Assembly: GCA_964019415.1 (NCBI GenBank)
Contig: OZ025876.1
Span: forward strand, 2,937,772 to 3,001,771
Direction of reading: 5' to 3'
From: Ianthella basta
Taxonomy: Eukaryota > Porifera > Demospongiae > Verongiida > Ianthellidae
Length of the DNA stretch: 64,000 nucleotides
Positions 45,850-58,897 of this stretch are shown in pieces (the stretch's first letter is position 1; each line of letters begins with the position of its first letter). The notes beneath the pieces were generated by a model. It was not told where the DNA came from. It was given only the letters and a program-made list of their open reading frames with translations, and did no database searches. Made by a program: the position numbers and the translations under genes.

Positions 45850-48092
45850 CTGGAGGAGAGAACAAAAGGACACCATGCACATCCACTGGTGCAGTAAGTT
45901 CATATGTCAAACATCCCTTCATGTGCCCTTCCCACCATTCCTACTCTTCACACATGAGTGCTTGTAATACATACCATGTAAGCTCTCGTTTTCGCAGGAC
46001 TCTACTTTTGCAAATTTCACAATGCAGTCAGTGTTCTCTAAATAGATTCTTGTGAAAATTTTGTGCTTTGCAAATCCAGTGCAAATTGCAAAATGTAAAA
46101 TTTGAACAAATTGCAAAATGTAAAATTTAAATTACAGTTATATCAATAGATAATATCTGTATATAGGCAGTGAACTACTAAACAGAAGTGTTCTGAATGA
46201 TTCCCAGGCTAAATCAACAATTAGAAGAGTATTAAGGTAAATAGATAATTCTGATGTGGGACTGAAAGGTGGGGCAATTGCCCCCAGTGCCCCCCCCCCC
46301 CCCCTTCCCCCCAGATCCACCACCGTATACAAGTCTTGTCAGTGCCTTGTAGTTTTCTCTCTAATTCATTTCTGTCCTCACCCAATGACGGAGTAGTGGA
46401 GCTGAGCAGGGCAAAGCTTTCTTTTGGCAACCATGTTTCTGATACCAGTGGAGAGTGCCACACTGATGACTTCAACTGGCCTTCACAGACAATCAACAGG
46501 GGAAGAAATGAAGAAATGAATAGGCTGGCTGCGAGATTAATTCCAAGTAGACTTAGTGCTTTTAAACAGTATAAACGGTGTGTATTTCTGCAACTAACTG
46601 CTTGTAAGTAATAATTAGTTCAATTTCATGCATATTATGCATGCACATTGCTTTTCGCTACCGGTATCATTCCTGTTATTCTGCATGAAGCATGTTATAT
46701 ATACCTGATTGAAACACCAATATACATGCATTATTGTGTTATAATTGCATTATTGCATTAATAGTTGATCCCAATGGGAACTCAGCAATACGTATCTGCA
46801 TATGCATAGTTATGATAATTGCAATGGGATTTAATTTATACATTATTGTATAACTGGTATTGCCTGTAGCCATCCATGCACATGAATACAGTGGGTACTC
46901 TACATGGTACCAGAGCACGATAATTAGATATGTGTCTGACATGACACAAAACTATGCAAGCAGTGTACATAGTATTTGAAGCATGCATGAATGTAGCTAT
47001 GTAAAATGATTCATCCTCGAAACACTTACACTTGCAATATTGCACTGGTCACTATGCATTCCAGGAGCAAAGAATCCTGCATGAAAGCGACAACGACAAC
47101 AATAATCTGTGATACCATTTAGCTAGCTATAGCTACCTGCATGCACAGGTTATGCCAAAAGTAGAATTATAAACAGTAAAAATCTGTGTAAGTTGTAGTT
47201 GCCTATTACAGTTATATGCGCGTAACATATTAACTGTGTATTGAAGGAAAGCCAAAGAAGTACAGAACACTGTCTTGTATTGCAAATTCTGTTGCCACAT
47301 TCGTACTTCGCATTTCGTTATTAACAGTGTTTTCCTACGCTACAATAAAACTTAAGGCTGCAATATGGCGAAATAGCTACAGCGTTAAAAAGGCGTTCGA
47401 AACTTGAAGTAAGAAAATGGCAGCAGAATACGCTATGCAGGAAGCGCTCAGCACTTCTTCTGCTGTCGATCCTGGAAGGAAAACCTGGAGAAAATTGCTA
47501 TGGGGCGATTAAGTAGCTACCACGACTGCCATGCAGCGATTATCTTGCTGCCAGGAGAGTAGCTATAAAGCAGGCTAAGTGGACTACATCCAGCACTATT
47601 GTCTTGTGCCAGTTGTATGCCCGTGCGTGTTTAAGTTTAGACTGCTTCTTTGCTCGAAGGGAAAAGGCTAAAACGACCATTATGTTCCAATGTACATAGG
47701 CCATTCCCATCCAGTTCCCAGTTGTGAACCGGGAAAACTAATCGAAAGCAACATACTCAGTTACTTAAGGTTAGGGTTATTTACTTTCAGTAGCATATAT
47801 CGAAAGCAACATACTCAGTTACTTAAGGTTAGGGTTATTTACTTTCAGTAGCATATATCGAAAGCCACATACTCAGTTATTTTAAATTTACTTTCAGTAG
47901 CATAGGCTTTTACTTTCAGCAGCACAGGCTAGTATCGAATTAGCCTGTGGTGACCATCACAGAGAGTCACTTGTTGAGGGTGGCGGTTGCTGGCTCAGCT
48001 CAGGGGGCGCCAACGACTTTTAGGACTTCGAAATCAGGAAATGACACGCCCCCACTAGCTACCTCAATTATCACAGGTGACCTAATATAATT
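45850..48092. other. Region between ALG12 exons and gene B
   Basis: No confident coding exon was found. It contains a 15-base poly-C tract (46290-46304) inside an inverted-looking stretch ending GGATCCACCACCGTATAC-like (about 46260-46330), AT-rich sequence, and the tandem repeat at 47742-47905. A first exon of ALG12 would be expected here on the minus strand but was not recognised. Confidence 0.4.
47742..47905. repeat. 58-bp tandem repeat with telomere-like core, upstream of gene B
   Basis: Two full units and one shortened unit of GAAAGCAACATACTCAGTTA...GGTTAGGGTTATTTACTTTCAGTAGCATATATC (starts at about 47742, 47800, 47858). The third unit lacks the GGTTAGGGTT part. A shorter CTTTTACTTTCAGCAGCA echo follows. 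Confidence 0.9.
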
Positions 48093-48153
48093 ATAACTCC
48101 CTCAATGGTTTAATAGTTCAACTGCGCTGAGCAGGCTGTTCGATTGTTTCATC

Positions 48154-51100
48154 ATGTCGTCAGTGCCCGACATAGCCCAAGAACTGCAACAGTTGCAGTC
48201 CTTTGCCAAGCTCTTTCACACGGTGTTCTGGGGAGCGAGGCTGAATGCCTTTCAAAAGCACCCGGGTGCGATGCACCCTTTCGCCGAACAGTGGCCCCCT
48301 GCCCCAGACGTGGTAGAATGTTTGAAGTGCCTCCTGGAGGACCACAAGAATGCGTCCCTACTGAAAGCTCATTTGTGCGAGCTCCTGCTGGCCGGCGGCG
48401 CGGGCGATCTGGTAGTGGAGCTGATACGAGTGCGCGCTGTCCTACCGAACCAGATATTTCGATACCAAAACGGGGTCGAGTTCTCCCTTCTTCACCTTGC
48501 CTGCGTTACTGGAGCCGTGGAAGTGGGACGCTACTTCAAACACAAGGAAAGCAGCAATCTATGGAATGTCCAAGACAGCGAAGGCAAGCCCTTTTACATT
48601 ATCACAAATTCAACACGGACACATACAAACGCCACCTATAATTATGGGCACATCCTACGAGTGGTAGTATGGCATTCCGTATGCCTACACATCATGATAA
48701 GGCCGTTCCTCCTTGTTGCCAAATGCTCTCTAATAGCTAGTGCACCAATGGCCTGCAGGGCATACATTCGATAGCACTGTATAGCATGTAGTTTAATAGT
48801 TTGCAACAAGCTGGCTCTTGCTGGTGGTGCACGTGTCTGTACTGTCCGTTCCCTGCTGCTTTTACCCATGCACTGCTTGAGGTAGCCCACAGACCTGTGC
48901 TGAAACACTGTGGCCGTGTGCATTCATGTGTATCGAACAGATGCTGCATTACTTGTATTGTGTACGTGCCCAAAAGCTGCATGACTATGACTACATCCAG
49001 TGAACAGCATAATATTCATTTTCTAATTGCCTTGTCACAACCAGCTATATTGGAGGAGTTACTATCAATTTCATGTTGCTTGTTCCACGAATGCAAACAG
49101 GGTACTATACCAAGCTGACCAATCAAATTCGTTTCACCCGATGACATAGGCAGGTACTATGACTTTGATTGGTCAGCTAGATATTTGGTTTGGGTACCTA
49201 GCTACATGGACAAGCAACTTGAAATTGATTTTACCCAGTGGGAAGATTGGGGTCATGCCACCCTGCTTATGCTTATGTACACTAATATAATTACGCATAC
49301 GTGGCAATTCCCCCAGTACAAAGTCCAACTGGGACACATGCACGCAGCTAGGGGTTTACCCCAGTACACAACAGGTACACATGATGTTATTATGCATAAA
49401 AATTATGAATAATGCATGTATAAATTAAGGCTTGCTTACTTTGGTGCCACAGGCCACACACCTGCCCAGGTGTGCTACTCCACCAAGATGAAGCAGTTCA
49501 TCCCCACTTTCATGAAGAAGAAGATGCATGTTGTTCCACAAAGGGACACATTTGAAGAGATTGAGTCCATTCATGAGATGGTCGACCAGCCTGGAGGCTT
49601 CTACACCTTTGCTAAGCATGTCCAGGTAAGCGCTATTGCAAACTCTACTTGTAGTTTGGTTGGACTGAAATTTAGCATGCACTTGCCCAAAACTGCTAGG
49701 GCAATGATGTTGCTGAACTAGGAAGTAGTGGTCAACATGGTGGTTGGAAATTATGTTTTGAAACTTTCCCATTCACCTCTGTAGGAATAGTAACCAATAC
49801 TGGCAATAGAGGTATTGTCAACCGTTTCCCTTTCCTATTCTCAATTGTGTACATTTCCTTTGTATGCAAAGTTTCTTCTGCTATCTATATGTTTTCTCCC
49901 TAAGCATACACTTGTCGGGTGTAATCCCCAATATATTGCCCACATTTGTCATGTGTGATGTACATGCTGTATGTCCCCAGCGTGTTTCTATCCCTCCCAC
50001 TAGTGTTGTAGACTGGATGTCAGCAGTGACAGGAATGCCAAAGGAGACTGCTTGGTTCACACAGTGGTGCAAGGTGGCCTCCACTGCCTCTCTTTCCTCC
50101 TCTTCCTTTCCACACACTTGCAAGCTGATGTGAATAAAGAGAATGCTAAAGGCATGTCAGCACTCTGCCTTGCTTCTCAGCTGAATCAGCACATTTTGGC
50201 TGAGGTAAGGGGAATGTTTACTGCTGACTGTAAGTAGTGCCTATATGCACCGAGCATGGATACACATGTTGACCATTTCCTGTTATGTATGGTGAAAGGT
50301 ACTTTCAGGTTTCAATTATGGAGCAGTCACATGACAGTGCCTAAACTATACATACACTAGTTATGATGACAGTGAGTACTTGTGTTGTGTGCTGGTATAT
50401 ACTGCACCCACAGTCACTGCACCAACTAGGTAACAGAACAATATTGTTAACTACCTTGTTATTGCAGAATACCTGCTGACAATTATGCTGTGCCTTGTGT
50501 GCTCATGGACTCACCCTCTTGCCATGCAGGTCTTGATCTGTTTGCTTGGGGCTGACCCAAACACTGTGAGCTCACAGTGCCAATGGACTCCCCTGCACTA
50601 TGCTGCAGCCAATGGGCACCAAGAAACATTAAGGTATGTAGGAATGGGATGTGTAGGGATGGCTTGATGTGCCACTTGCACAGATCTCAATACAAGGTCA
50701 CATACCATGTGTTTCAAGTACAATCATTCAATCAATCACTGACACAGACTGGACATGCCTCTTACACAGGAGGTCATCCTTACATTACGTACAGCTGCCT
50801 AAGCCATTAAATAGGGTACTCATAAACAAGAACAGATTTGCTCCATATGTACTAGCTGAAATTTTCCAGCCATCATTGCTCAGGTCGACCTCTGAGCCTT
50901 TTGCCTTCCACAACACCTTTGAACACTCTCTAGTACATCTATCATTGTCCATCCCTTGCAATCTTTCTTTCCACTCCTCCTGTCTCTTCTTCACCACCTC
51001 CAGTACCCCTACTTGCCCCAGCCTCTGCAGAGTCTCATCATTTGTGATTTGGTCTCTCCAACACACTCCCTCTATTCTCCTCAGTAGCTACATTCATTTC

Positions 51101-54100
51101 TACGGCTTGGATCTTGGACTTCTGTTCTTTGTGTGCTGCCCGTGCTTCACATCCATATGTTAAGATGGGCATCACCATCACATTTACAACCTTTAACTAG
51201 CTTGCTTACTCAGCTCTCTCCTCCTCTGAATTGCCTGGCTCATTACTCCAACAACTCTAGATCCACACCCAATCCTTGCTTTTACTTTATGTTGCATATT
51301 ATACTGCCATCATCACTGATCATGGCCCCTAGTGTTTCAAGTACTCTGTGGTAGAACTGGAGGCCTGGGATGGGTTGAATATCAGTGATCGAGGGGTGGT
51401 GGTGTTATAGTTCTGTCAAGAGGACCCTTAGCAAACTGACGTACAGCTTGCCACAGAGGCAGAGTGGTATAATTAAGTAATATGTGTGATGGGAACACTA
51501 GAACACTAGAACATGGAGTTGTGGCACCATCCTGTGCATGTCTGGCACTGGGTAACAAAGTCTATAACAGGAACTTCAAGTCCTGTATAGGTGTGAAACA
51601 TGTGTTCCACGTAAGGAGAGGAGGGTGTCATCCCTTGATCATAACCTTCAGAATAAGTGACACAGTGTCACTGGAGCTTGTGGCTGTCAGTCAGCATTCA
51701 TCTCAAAGCCTTCACAATCTCCTGTATGTATGTGGTTTAAGTTGTGGTTTAAGTTGTGCTTGGTTCAAACGGAGAGTGGGACTTTGCTGTTTTTTGCTAA
51801 CCATCTACGCATGTACTTCAGTGGCTCCAATTCTTCATGAGTGTATTGGTATGGGTTCTACAGGTGTTGTATAGCAATTCACTAAAAGATGCGGGTGATA
51901 AAAGTGGAGAGCTAGCTGTGTGGCTTCCAGGAGGGGGTGGGGATGGGGTGATAGTAACTCTGCTACATAGCGGGTCCTTGAGAACTGACAGCTTGCCAAC
52001 TGCAGAGTTAGAGTGATCCAGGTATGTCCAGTAATATCATATATGTACTAGAGTCACCACCACAGTTGACACATGTTCTACTCCCTCACATGACCAACTT
52101 GCGGTGGCTTCATGTGGCTAGTGGTTAGTAATTACCATGTTCCTTCACTTGGAGGGATTCCCTTCAGCATATAGTGCAAATAGAACTGAATGGCACCATC
52201 CTGTGCATGACAACACCACAATTACTGATTCACTTGGTGCTGAGTGATTGAATTATACTGCTGAGCCATGTGCCTTGAGCAGGATGTCTGTCTGTTTGCT
52301 ACTCAAACTGTGGCACATTGCGATTCGTTCCCAACAGGACACTGACATGTTAACCAGCTGAGAGAAGTCTAACGTATTGGGTATTAGTCATTTTCCAGTA
52401 CCAGCCCTTCCATGAAGACTGTGGCACTAATACTGCCACAGCCTGAGATGCCATTATATGACTGTACAGAGTACATTGCATGCCATGCGCCCTTTCACAA
52501 AGACTTTATTTGCATTACAACTATAGTGTGATGCTTTGGTCAGATTAGTCTGCACCAACTGTGCCACACAAGTGCACTGGGTGCACCTCTGGACACTGTG
52601 TTGTAATCACCAGCTGGTCCTGCATGGGGTGACTGGATATTTGTGTTGCATAGCTATTAGAGAGTATCTCCCTTTGATACACTTACAAACAAGTTATTAA
52701 CTATAGATTTGTTCTTTGGAATGAAATGCTTAGTGTACTCTGGTAATTTTCTGCCTTCGAACACCAGAGAATATGCTTCCTAAGGATGTTCCAATTGCTC
52801 CTTCCTTCTGTGCTGTACAGTATGAGTGTACCTTTTGTGTATGTACATGTTTTATGTCTCTCTTTCTGTATCTTCATAGCATACTGTTAGACCGAGGTGC
52901 CGAGCCTGTGCCAGAGGGCCATGCAGTCACCCCTGAGCACCTCGCTGCCTCAAACAGACACCAGGATGTGGTGAAACACCTGCAACATTTCTGTTCTAAG
53001 CGAGCTGCCCTCTTGGCAGAGCAGGCTAAGGAAGGAACTCTCTCTACAGATTCCCTATTCCCCAGTGACCTCGGCTCTGTCAACAGTGAGGGTCGGACAC
53101 TGCTGATGGTGGCTGTAATGCACAACCAACCTGACCTGGTACAGATGTTGCTGCAGATGAAAGGAATGTCCAAACACATTAAAAATTTCAAGGAACTGCA
53201 GGTGCTTATGTAGAAGGGAAGGGATCGAGTTTGGGCTGCATGCATATCCATACAATACACACAATATACGAGTACCTGCAGATTGTGTTTCTGCATTATA
53301 TATATGTCTTATACGGCAACAAGGAGGAGGGTACTGGTTAGAAAGGGAAATGGAATACTATACAGTGAGTTGAAGCCGAGCCGTATATTGTTCTCTGAAG
53401 TTCCAACCCAAATCTTCCTCATTGCTACCATAGAGGAGATGTGTAGGGAGTTGGACATGATGTCATTTCACTTTGCTTGGCGAATGGATAAGCCTCTCAA
53501 CTGGACCCTACCCCTTTAATCTAGCAAATAAGTATAATAGTGCACTTTTCAGGAATAGCAGGCGTATCTGTTGCAAGTTGTCATCCTTAACTTTATGTAC
53601 ACCACAGAAACTGCGGACTGCTGTGACTATTGCCAGTAAATTGAACCACTGCCAGTGTCTGGAGCTTTTAATCCGGTACGGTTCACATCACTGCTGCTTT
53701 CACTAACACGCAGTAGGGAATTATAGTCCATGTAATAAGTGTATATTTATATTCATGACAGATGTGGGCTGCATGTGTTCAGTGTGATTTACTGTGTCTA
53801 TTTGCATGCTGTACTGCATGTCCATGTGTGTATGTGCAGCAATGGTTGTCACCCAGCAATACCTGATGTGGGAGAGAGGCTCCCCCTCCACTACGCCTGT
53901 GCCAACCGCTGCACTGTGTGCATCAGATCCATCACTAGTAGAAATGAGGGACTCACTGTGAGTGGATGATGGGGAAGGGTGCGATCTACAGTAGAACCTC
54001 CTTATAAAGGACCCTATAAGTGGGACATACACCTCTAATGAGGGCAATGCATGCTATCCTGGCAACTGGACATACATTTTCTAGATACAATTCCTGAAGG

Positions 54101-57100
54101 CTTGGACTGACACCAGTACAATTCTTGAGGTATATTATTCTACTAGATTTTCATTTGCCAGCACTCCATGCCAGGTTTGAGTGTGGACCTATGTACGTAT
54201 AATACACCAGGATAGGACCCTTTACTGATATATGTGTAGTCATATAGGCAAGGAATGCTTTATTCCTCATTACTATACGCCATGCAGGCCAAGTCCATTG
54301 CATGTACTGTATAGTTTTGGACTATATTATAATTACATTCTCCATGTAGCTAAATAGTATTAAGTCACACTTTGGATACGTAGTCTCTTTCCAGTTTCTA
54401 TTTATGCCCAACACCATTAGCATTAACCATTTATCATCCCGCGCTCATGTAGGGTTTGAAGTGGGCTCAGGACTTCCTTGAAGGTACCAGTAGTGACCCT
54501 GGCCTGGAGTGCATCGGGGAGGCCATGAAGAGGTGATGGTGGAGGTGGGGAGGGGGGGGGGGGGGAATGAACATCAAACCCTGCTGCTGTATTGACTTAA
54601 AGGACTCGAATAAGGTTAGAGCAATGGAACACTCTAAAGACAAGACAGCCCAGACTTAATTATTGTAGGAGACTGTCTTACCCTTTAGTAAGAGAAACTC
54701 TATAGTGCGGTAAGGCTTGAGGTGTGGCTGGTGTAACTGCAGTCATGAAATTGGGTAAATCACTGAATATCACTAGTCATCCTACAAGGATGGAAGAGCC
54801 ACAGATAGCTGTTTTGCTTGATTGAGGCTCATCAGTGTGGCATACTGATGGATGGCAGAATGACTAGCTGCTCCTATATCCATCACCATCCCATGTTTTA
54901 CTCAATTTCAACCTAGTCTGGCCTTTCTGCATGGTGGCCAACTGCAACGAACTGACCTTCAATAACCTGCGCCAGTCACACTTATAAGTGTATAGCCCTT
55001 CCCCAATATCAAGGCATAAGTGTTTTACTAGTGGTGGATACAATGGCCTTTATGGCCTTACGCCATTCTCATCTTATGATGTCACCCTGTTTCCACTTTC
55101 CCGCCTATAGCTGTCCTATATAAGTTGCGACCCCTTTAAGTTTTGTAAAGCTGATGAAAATCTTCGGATCGAAACGTCTTGTATTGTATTAATGATTCCC
55201 TGCTGTGACCTGCTCCGATATCTGCTTTCTCATCAAGAGTGGTTAGTAGTTTGTAGGGTGACTAGTGGGGGAGGGCAATCACAGATTGCCATCGGTAGGG
55301 CTCTGGCCCCCAAGCCTCCTAAGCCACTATAGTGTAGAAGGCTGGATGGCATAATATCTGTGATTTACCAAATTTCAACCAAGCCTGTCCTGTTGGTGCA
55401 GTGGCCAATTGCAACGATCTGACCTTTTCAACTATATTCCTGTGTCATGTATGAATCTAACAATCCCTTCACCTCACCTTTTCTCAGACGACAACAGTTT
55501 ATCATGCCCCGTCTCTTTGAGGCAGCAGAGAGAAGTAAATGGGAAGAGGAAGAGTTTCTAGAGCCAGGCGATGACATCAATGCTACAGTGAGTATTTCAC
55601 TCCAATTCATATGCTGAATACTGTACTATTTAAGATGCAGCTTGGTTGTGGTAGTCATGTGTTGAACCATGTACTGAATGTGCTTGCAGAATGAACATGG
55701 CCAATGGCCACTGTTCTTGGCTGCCTCTTATGGTCATTTGGAGATGGTCCAGGATCTGGAAAGGGTGAAGTATACAGCATGCACTGGGTGTATTGTAGTG
55801 AACATTCAACTGCTTTATTTGAGGAATTGCATTTGCAGCAAGCACACTATCACCATTACTACTTCCTTTAGTTCATTTGCCAGCCTCTGAATATAATCAT
55901 GCCTGACTGTGCCAACCTAATTTCTGTGCTCCATCCTTGCTCTCCTACCTCTCCCCCAGCACTTGTATTCTATGCAACCTCTATAATGAGTCTCTCCTAT
56001 ACTTCCTATCACTTGCCCATTCCTGTTCCCACACAGAGAGGAGGCCAAGTCCTCCGCTCAAACAGTCAGAATGCCAACACTGTTCTGCATGCAGCCGCCC
56101 GAAGTGGTAGTGTGGAGACAGTTCAGTTTGTCTTGGACTACATGCAGCAATACTCCACTGTGGCAGGAAAGGCAGATCCAATGGTTGATGTCAATGTACA
56201 GAATGATGCTGGGGCGACACCTCTTGAACTAGCAGCACTGGAAGGTAACTGCCTTGCTACCCCTATGTATCTGTGTGTTCAGTAGTTGCACAGCACATGC
56301 ATATGGCTGTGCACATGTGCTCAGGGTTGCTGTGTTTTAAATTACAGGCAGTTAGGGATGGATGTAGCATGTCGGTGTGCAGTGCATTCAAGATACGTAT
56401 ACTGTACTGATTGGTTGTTAAGCGCATGCGCTTATACCTCTGGCAGGAAGAAAATATGTGCCTAATAAAGGATATGCGCTTAACAAACGAATGGTTCAAG
56501 AAATTATAATGACATATATGTAAGCGTCATATTAAGATGGGTGCCGTGTAGCGCAGTAAGTGAGTTCTCATTCAAGCATTATTTTTACTAGCTTATAGTC
56601 ATTAAAATTATTTCACTTTGGGCAAGTGGCTAGGTTACCAAGTAGTCCTTTTATGCGCCCGATAGAAGGGGTGAACCCCTGAAATCACTATACACCTAAC
56701 AATTAGGGTGAAAAACTGGTAAAGAAATGTGCGCTTAACAGAGGTTATGTGCTTATAAGGGGTGTGTGCTTAACAACCAATCAGTACGGTATACAGTACA
56801 TGTTGCTATTTCACGTGATTGATTCAGCCATACGTATATCCAGTGTGTATGTACATGTAGTGTATGTACTGAAGTGAATTGCAGTAGTGTATGGCATTGG
56901 GCAGCACTTATAAGGAGTGGGTATAGCATATCCCATACAATTTAGGACAGTACACTGCTACAAAACTCAATCAACTCCCAATCCTATGGTCAAGCTAGGA
57001 ACTTTGACTTCACAAGGTGACAATGTAGTCGATCTAATCCATTCAGGTGCTATGGTTTTGCTTGTGGCACAGTGATGCCAGTTAAGGTTGTGACTTATGA

Positions 57101-58861
57101 GTTAAAAGACATTGACAGCCGTCATGGTATGAGAATCAATACCATTTGATATTAACTACCCACGAACATAATGCATAATTATGCAGTCACTGATGAAGGT
57201 AGCAGTCTCTTGTACTGCAAGGCTGGAGTGAACAGCACACTGAAAATGGGTGTGTTCACAGTTGCAACCAATTCACAACAATTTTGGTGTCCATCACTCC
57301 TAATTTTAACAGTGATAGTGGTTTCCATGGGGAATGCAGCCATTCACTAATATAATAACACAGGCCTCACTTTGTGTACAAAAACCAAAGCAAATCCCCT
57401 TTTCATTTGATGATAGTACAAAATTAACGGGAATTGATGTCTACATCTGACTTAAACACATAAAGCTAGAGTTTTCCGTGAAGCAGGGATTGCCTTCTTC
57501 TTGTACCTGATACTGTCAGCCGTGTACAGGATTTGAGTTTGAGTATACTCCAATACTCAGCTTCAGCTTCACCTCAGCCATGATTATAATTATTATTATT
57601 GATCTCTCCTACAACATATGCCAGTGATGAATCCACTACACTACTACTGCCCGTTTCCACAACTCTGATGTGCCCATGCACAGCCTGTACATGTACGTAT
57701 GCTGTGTACTGTAGCTGATGCTATTTGTCTTTCTGTGTTGCACCTCCCACAGGCCACACTGCTGTGCTGGAGCTGCTCATTAGCAATGGTGCTAGTGCAT
57801 GTGTGGCAGCCTCCAATGGAGGCCTGCTGTGCTGTCCTAACTTTGACGGCATACACTACAAACTGGAGGACCACAGGAAGACACACATGAAGAAGTGAGA
57901 GTGGGGGTATCCTCTACCGTGATATTCATTGTCCCTCACAGAGTCACATAAATGGAGGATGCTGTAGCATTGTGTGGAAGTGATAAGTATATGACATTGA
58001 ACATTCTGAATCAGCTTCTGATTGTGATTGAACATGTCTGCCTTAACCAGCCGCATAATATTTTGCACAATTCAGTTATGTAGTTCTGATACAAAATACT
58101 TCTGTATCCTCCATAAACTGGCCCTTGTACGTAGTTTTGCCATTTACATGTAGGAGTACTCAGGAAGCCCAATGCTGCTTACATGCAACACGTTAGACAT
58201 TTAAAGTGACTACCAGTGTTTGTAGTCTGTTTATTTGGTACAGTTTGTCCCAGCTGCATGAGGCACAATGTACAATGTGCAATTATCGGAACAAGATATA
58301 ACTGTGTGTGTTGACATATATGTACGTACTGCTTAATACTGTACCTTTCTTAATACCTTTGCATTAATATTAATTCCTATGTATACACTACACACTAGGG
58401 TTGTAAGTGCACTCAAGAGGTATGTGAAATTAGAAGAGTTCCTTCAGATTTGGCAGGTGGGTGCTAATTAACCCTACACTGTACGCAGGTTCTGTGCCTC
58501 CTTTACTGTATGTACAGGAGTGATTGGATGCAGTCAGTCAACTTTGTGCATGTCAGTTCATGTCTCCATCTTCAGCAATAGTTTGTGTATCCAGCTTCCT
58601 ATCTCCCTCCTTTCTCACCCTCTTGTCCCTTCCTTCTCCTTCCCTTCCCCACAACCCCCGGTTAGGACCCCCATGACCACAACCTGCGCACCCCCAGTGG
58701 GGAGACCATGCTGATGGTGGCTGCAGGTGATGCACGCTATGAGGTGTTTCACTACCTCATTAGCTCCCTCATTGACTGTCCTCCAGAAAAGCTCATTAGA
58801 GAACATCAGCAAGTAACAGTGCAATACGACACTGACAGTGGGCTCTGTGATGAAGGTGTGC

Positions 58862-58897
<36 letters not shown>

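Noticed and set aside
47742-47905. CRISPR array or true telomere
   Set aside because: Units are contiguous without unique spacers, and only one telomere-like motif occurs per unit.
49980-50133. Exon 3 read in the frame [19 protein letters not shown]
   Set aside because: The acceptor CTCCCACTAG at 50003 and the ankyrin frame after it fit phase 0 from exon 2 and continue through the exon; the other frame ends in a stop and lacks repeat features.
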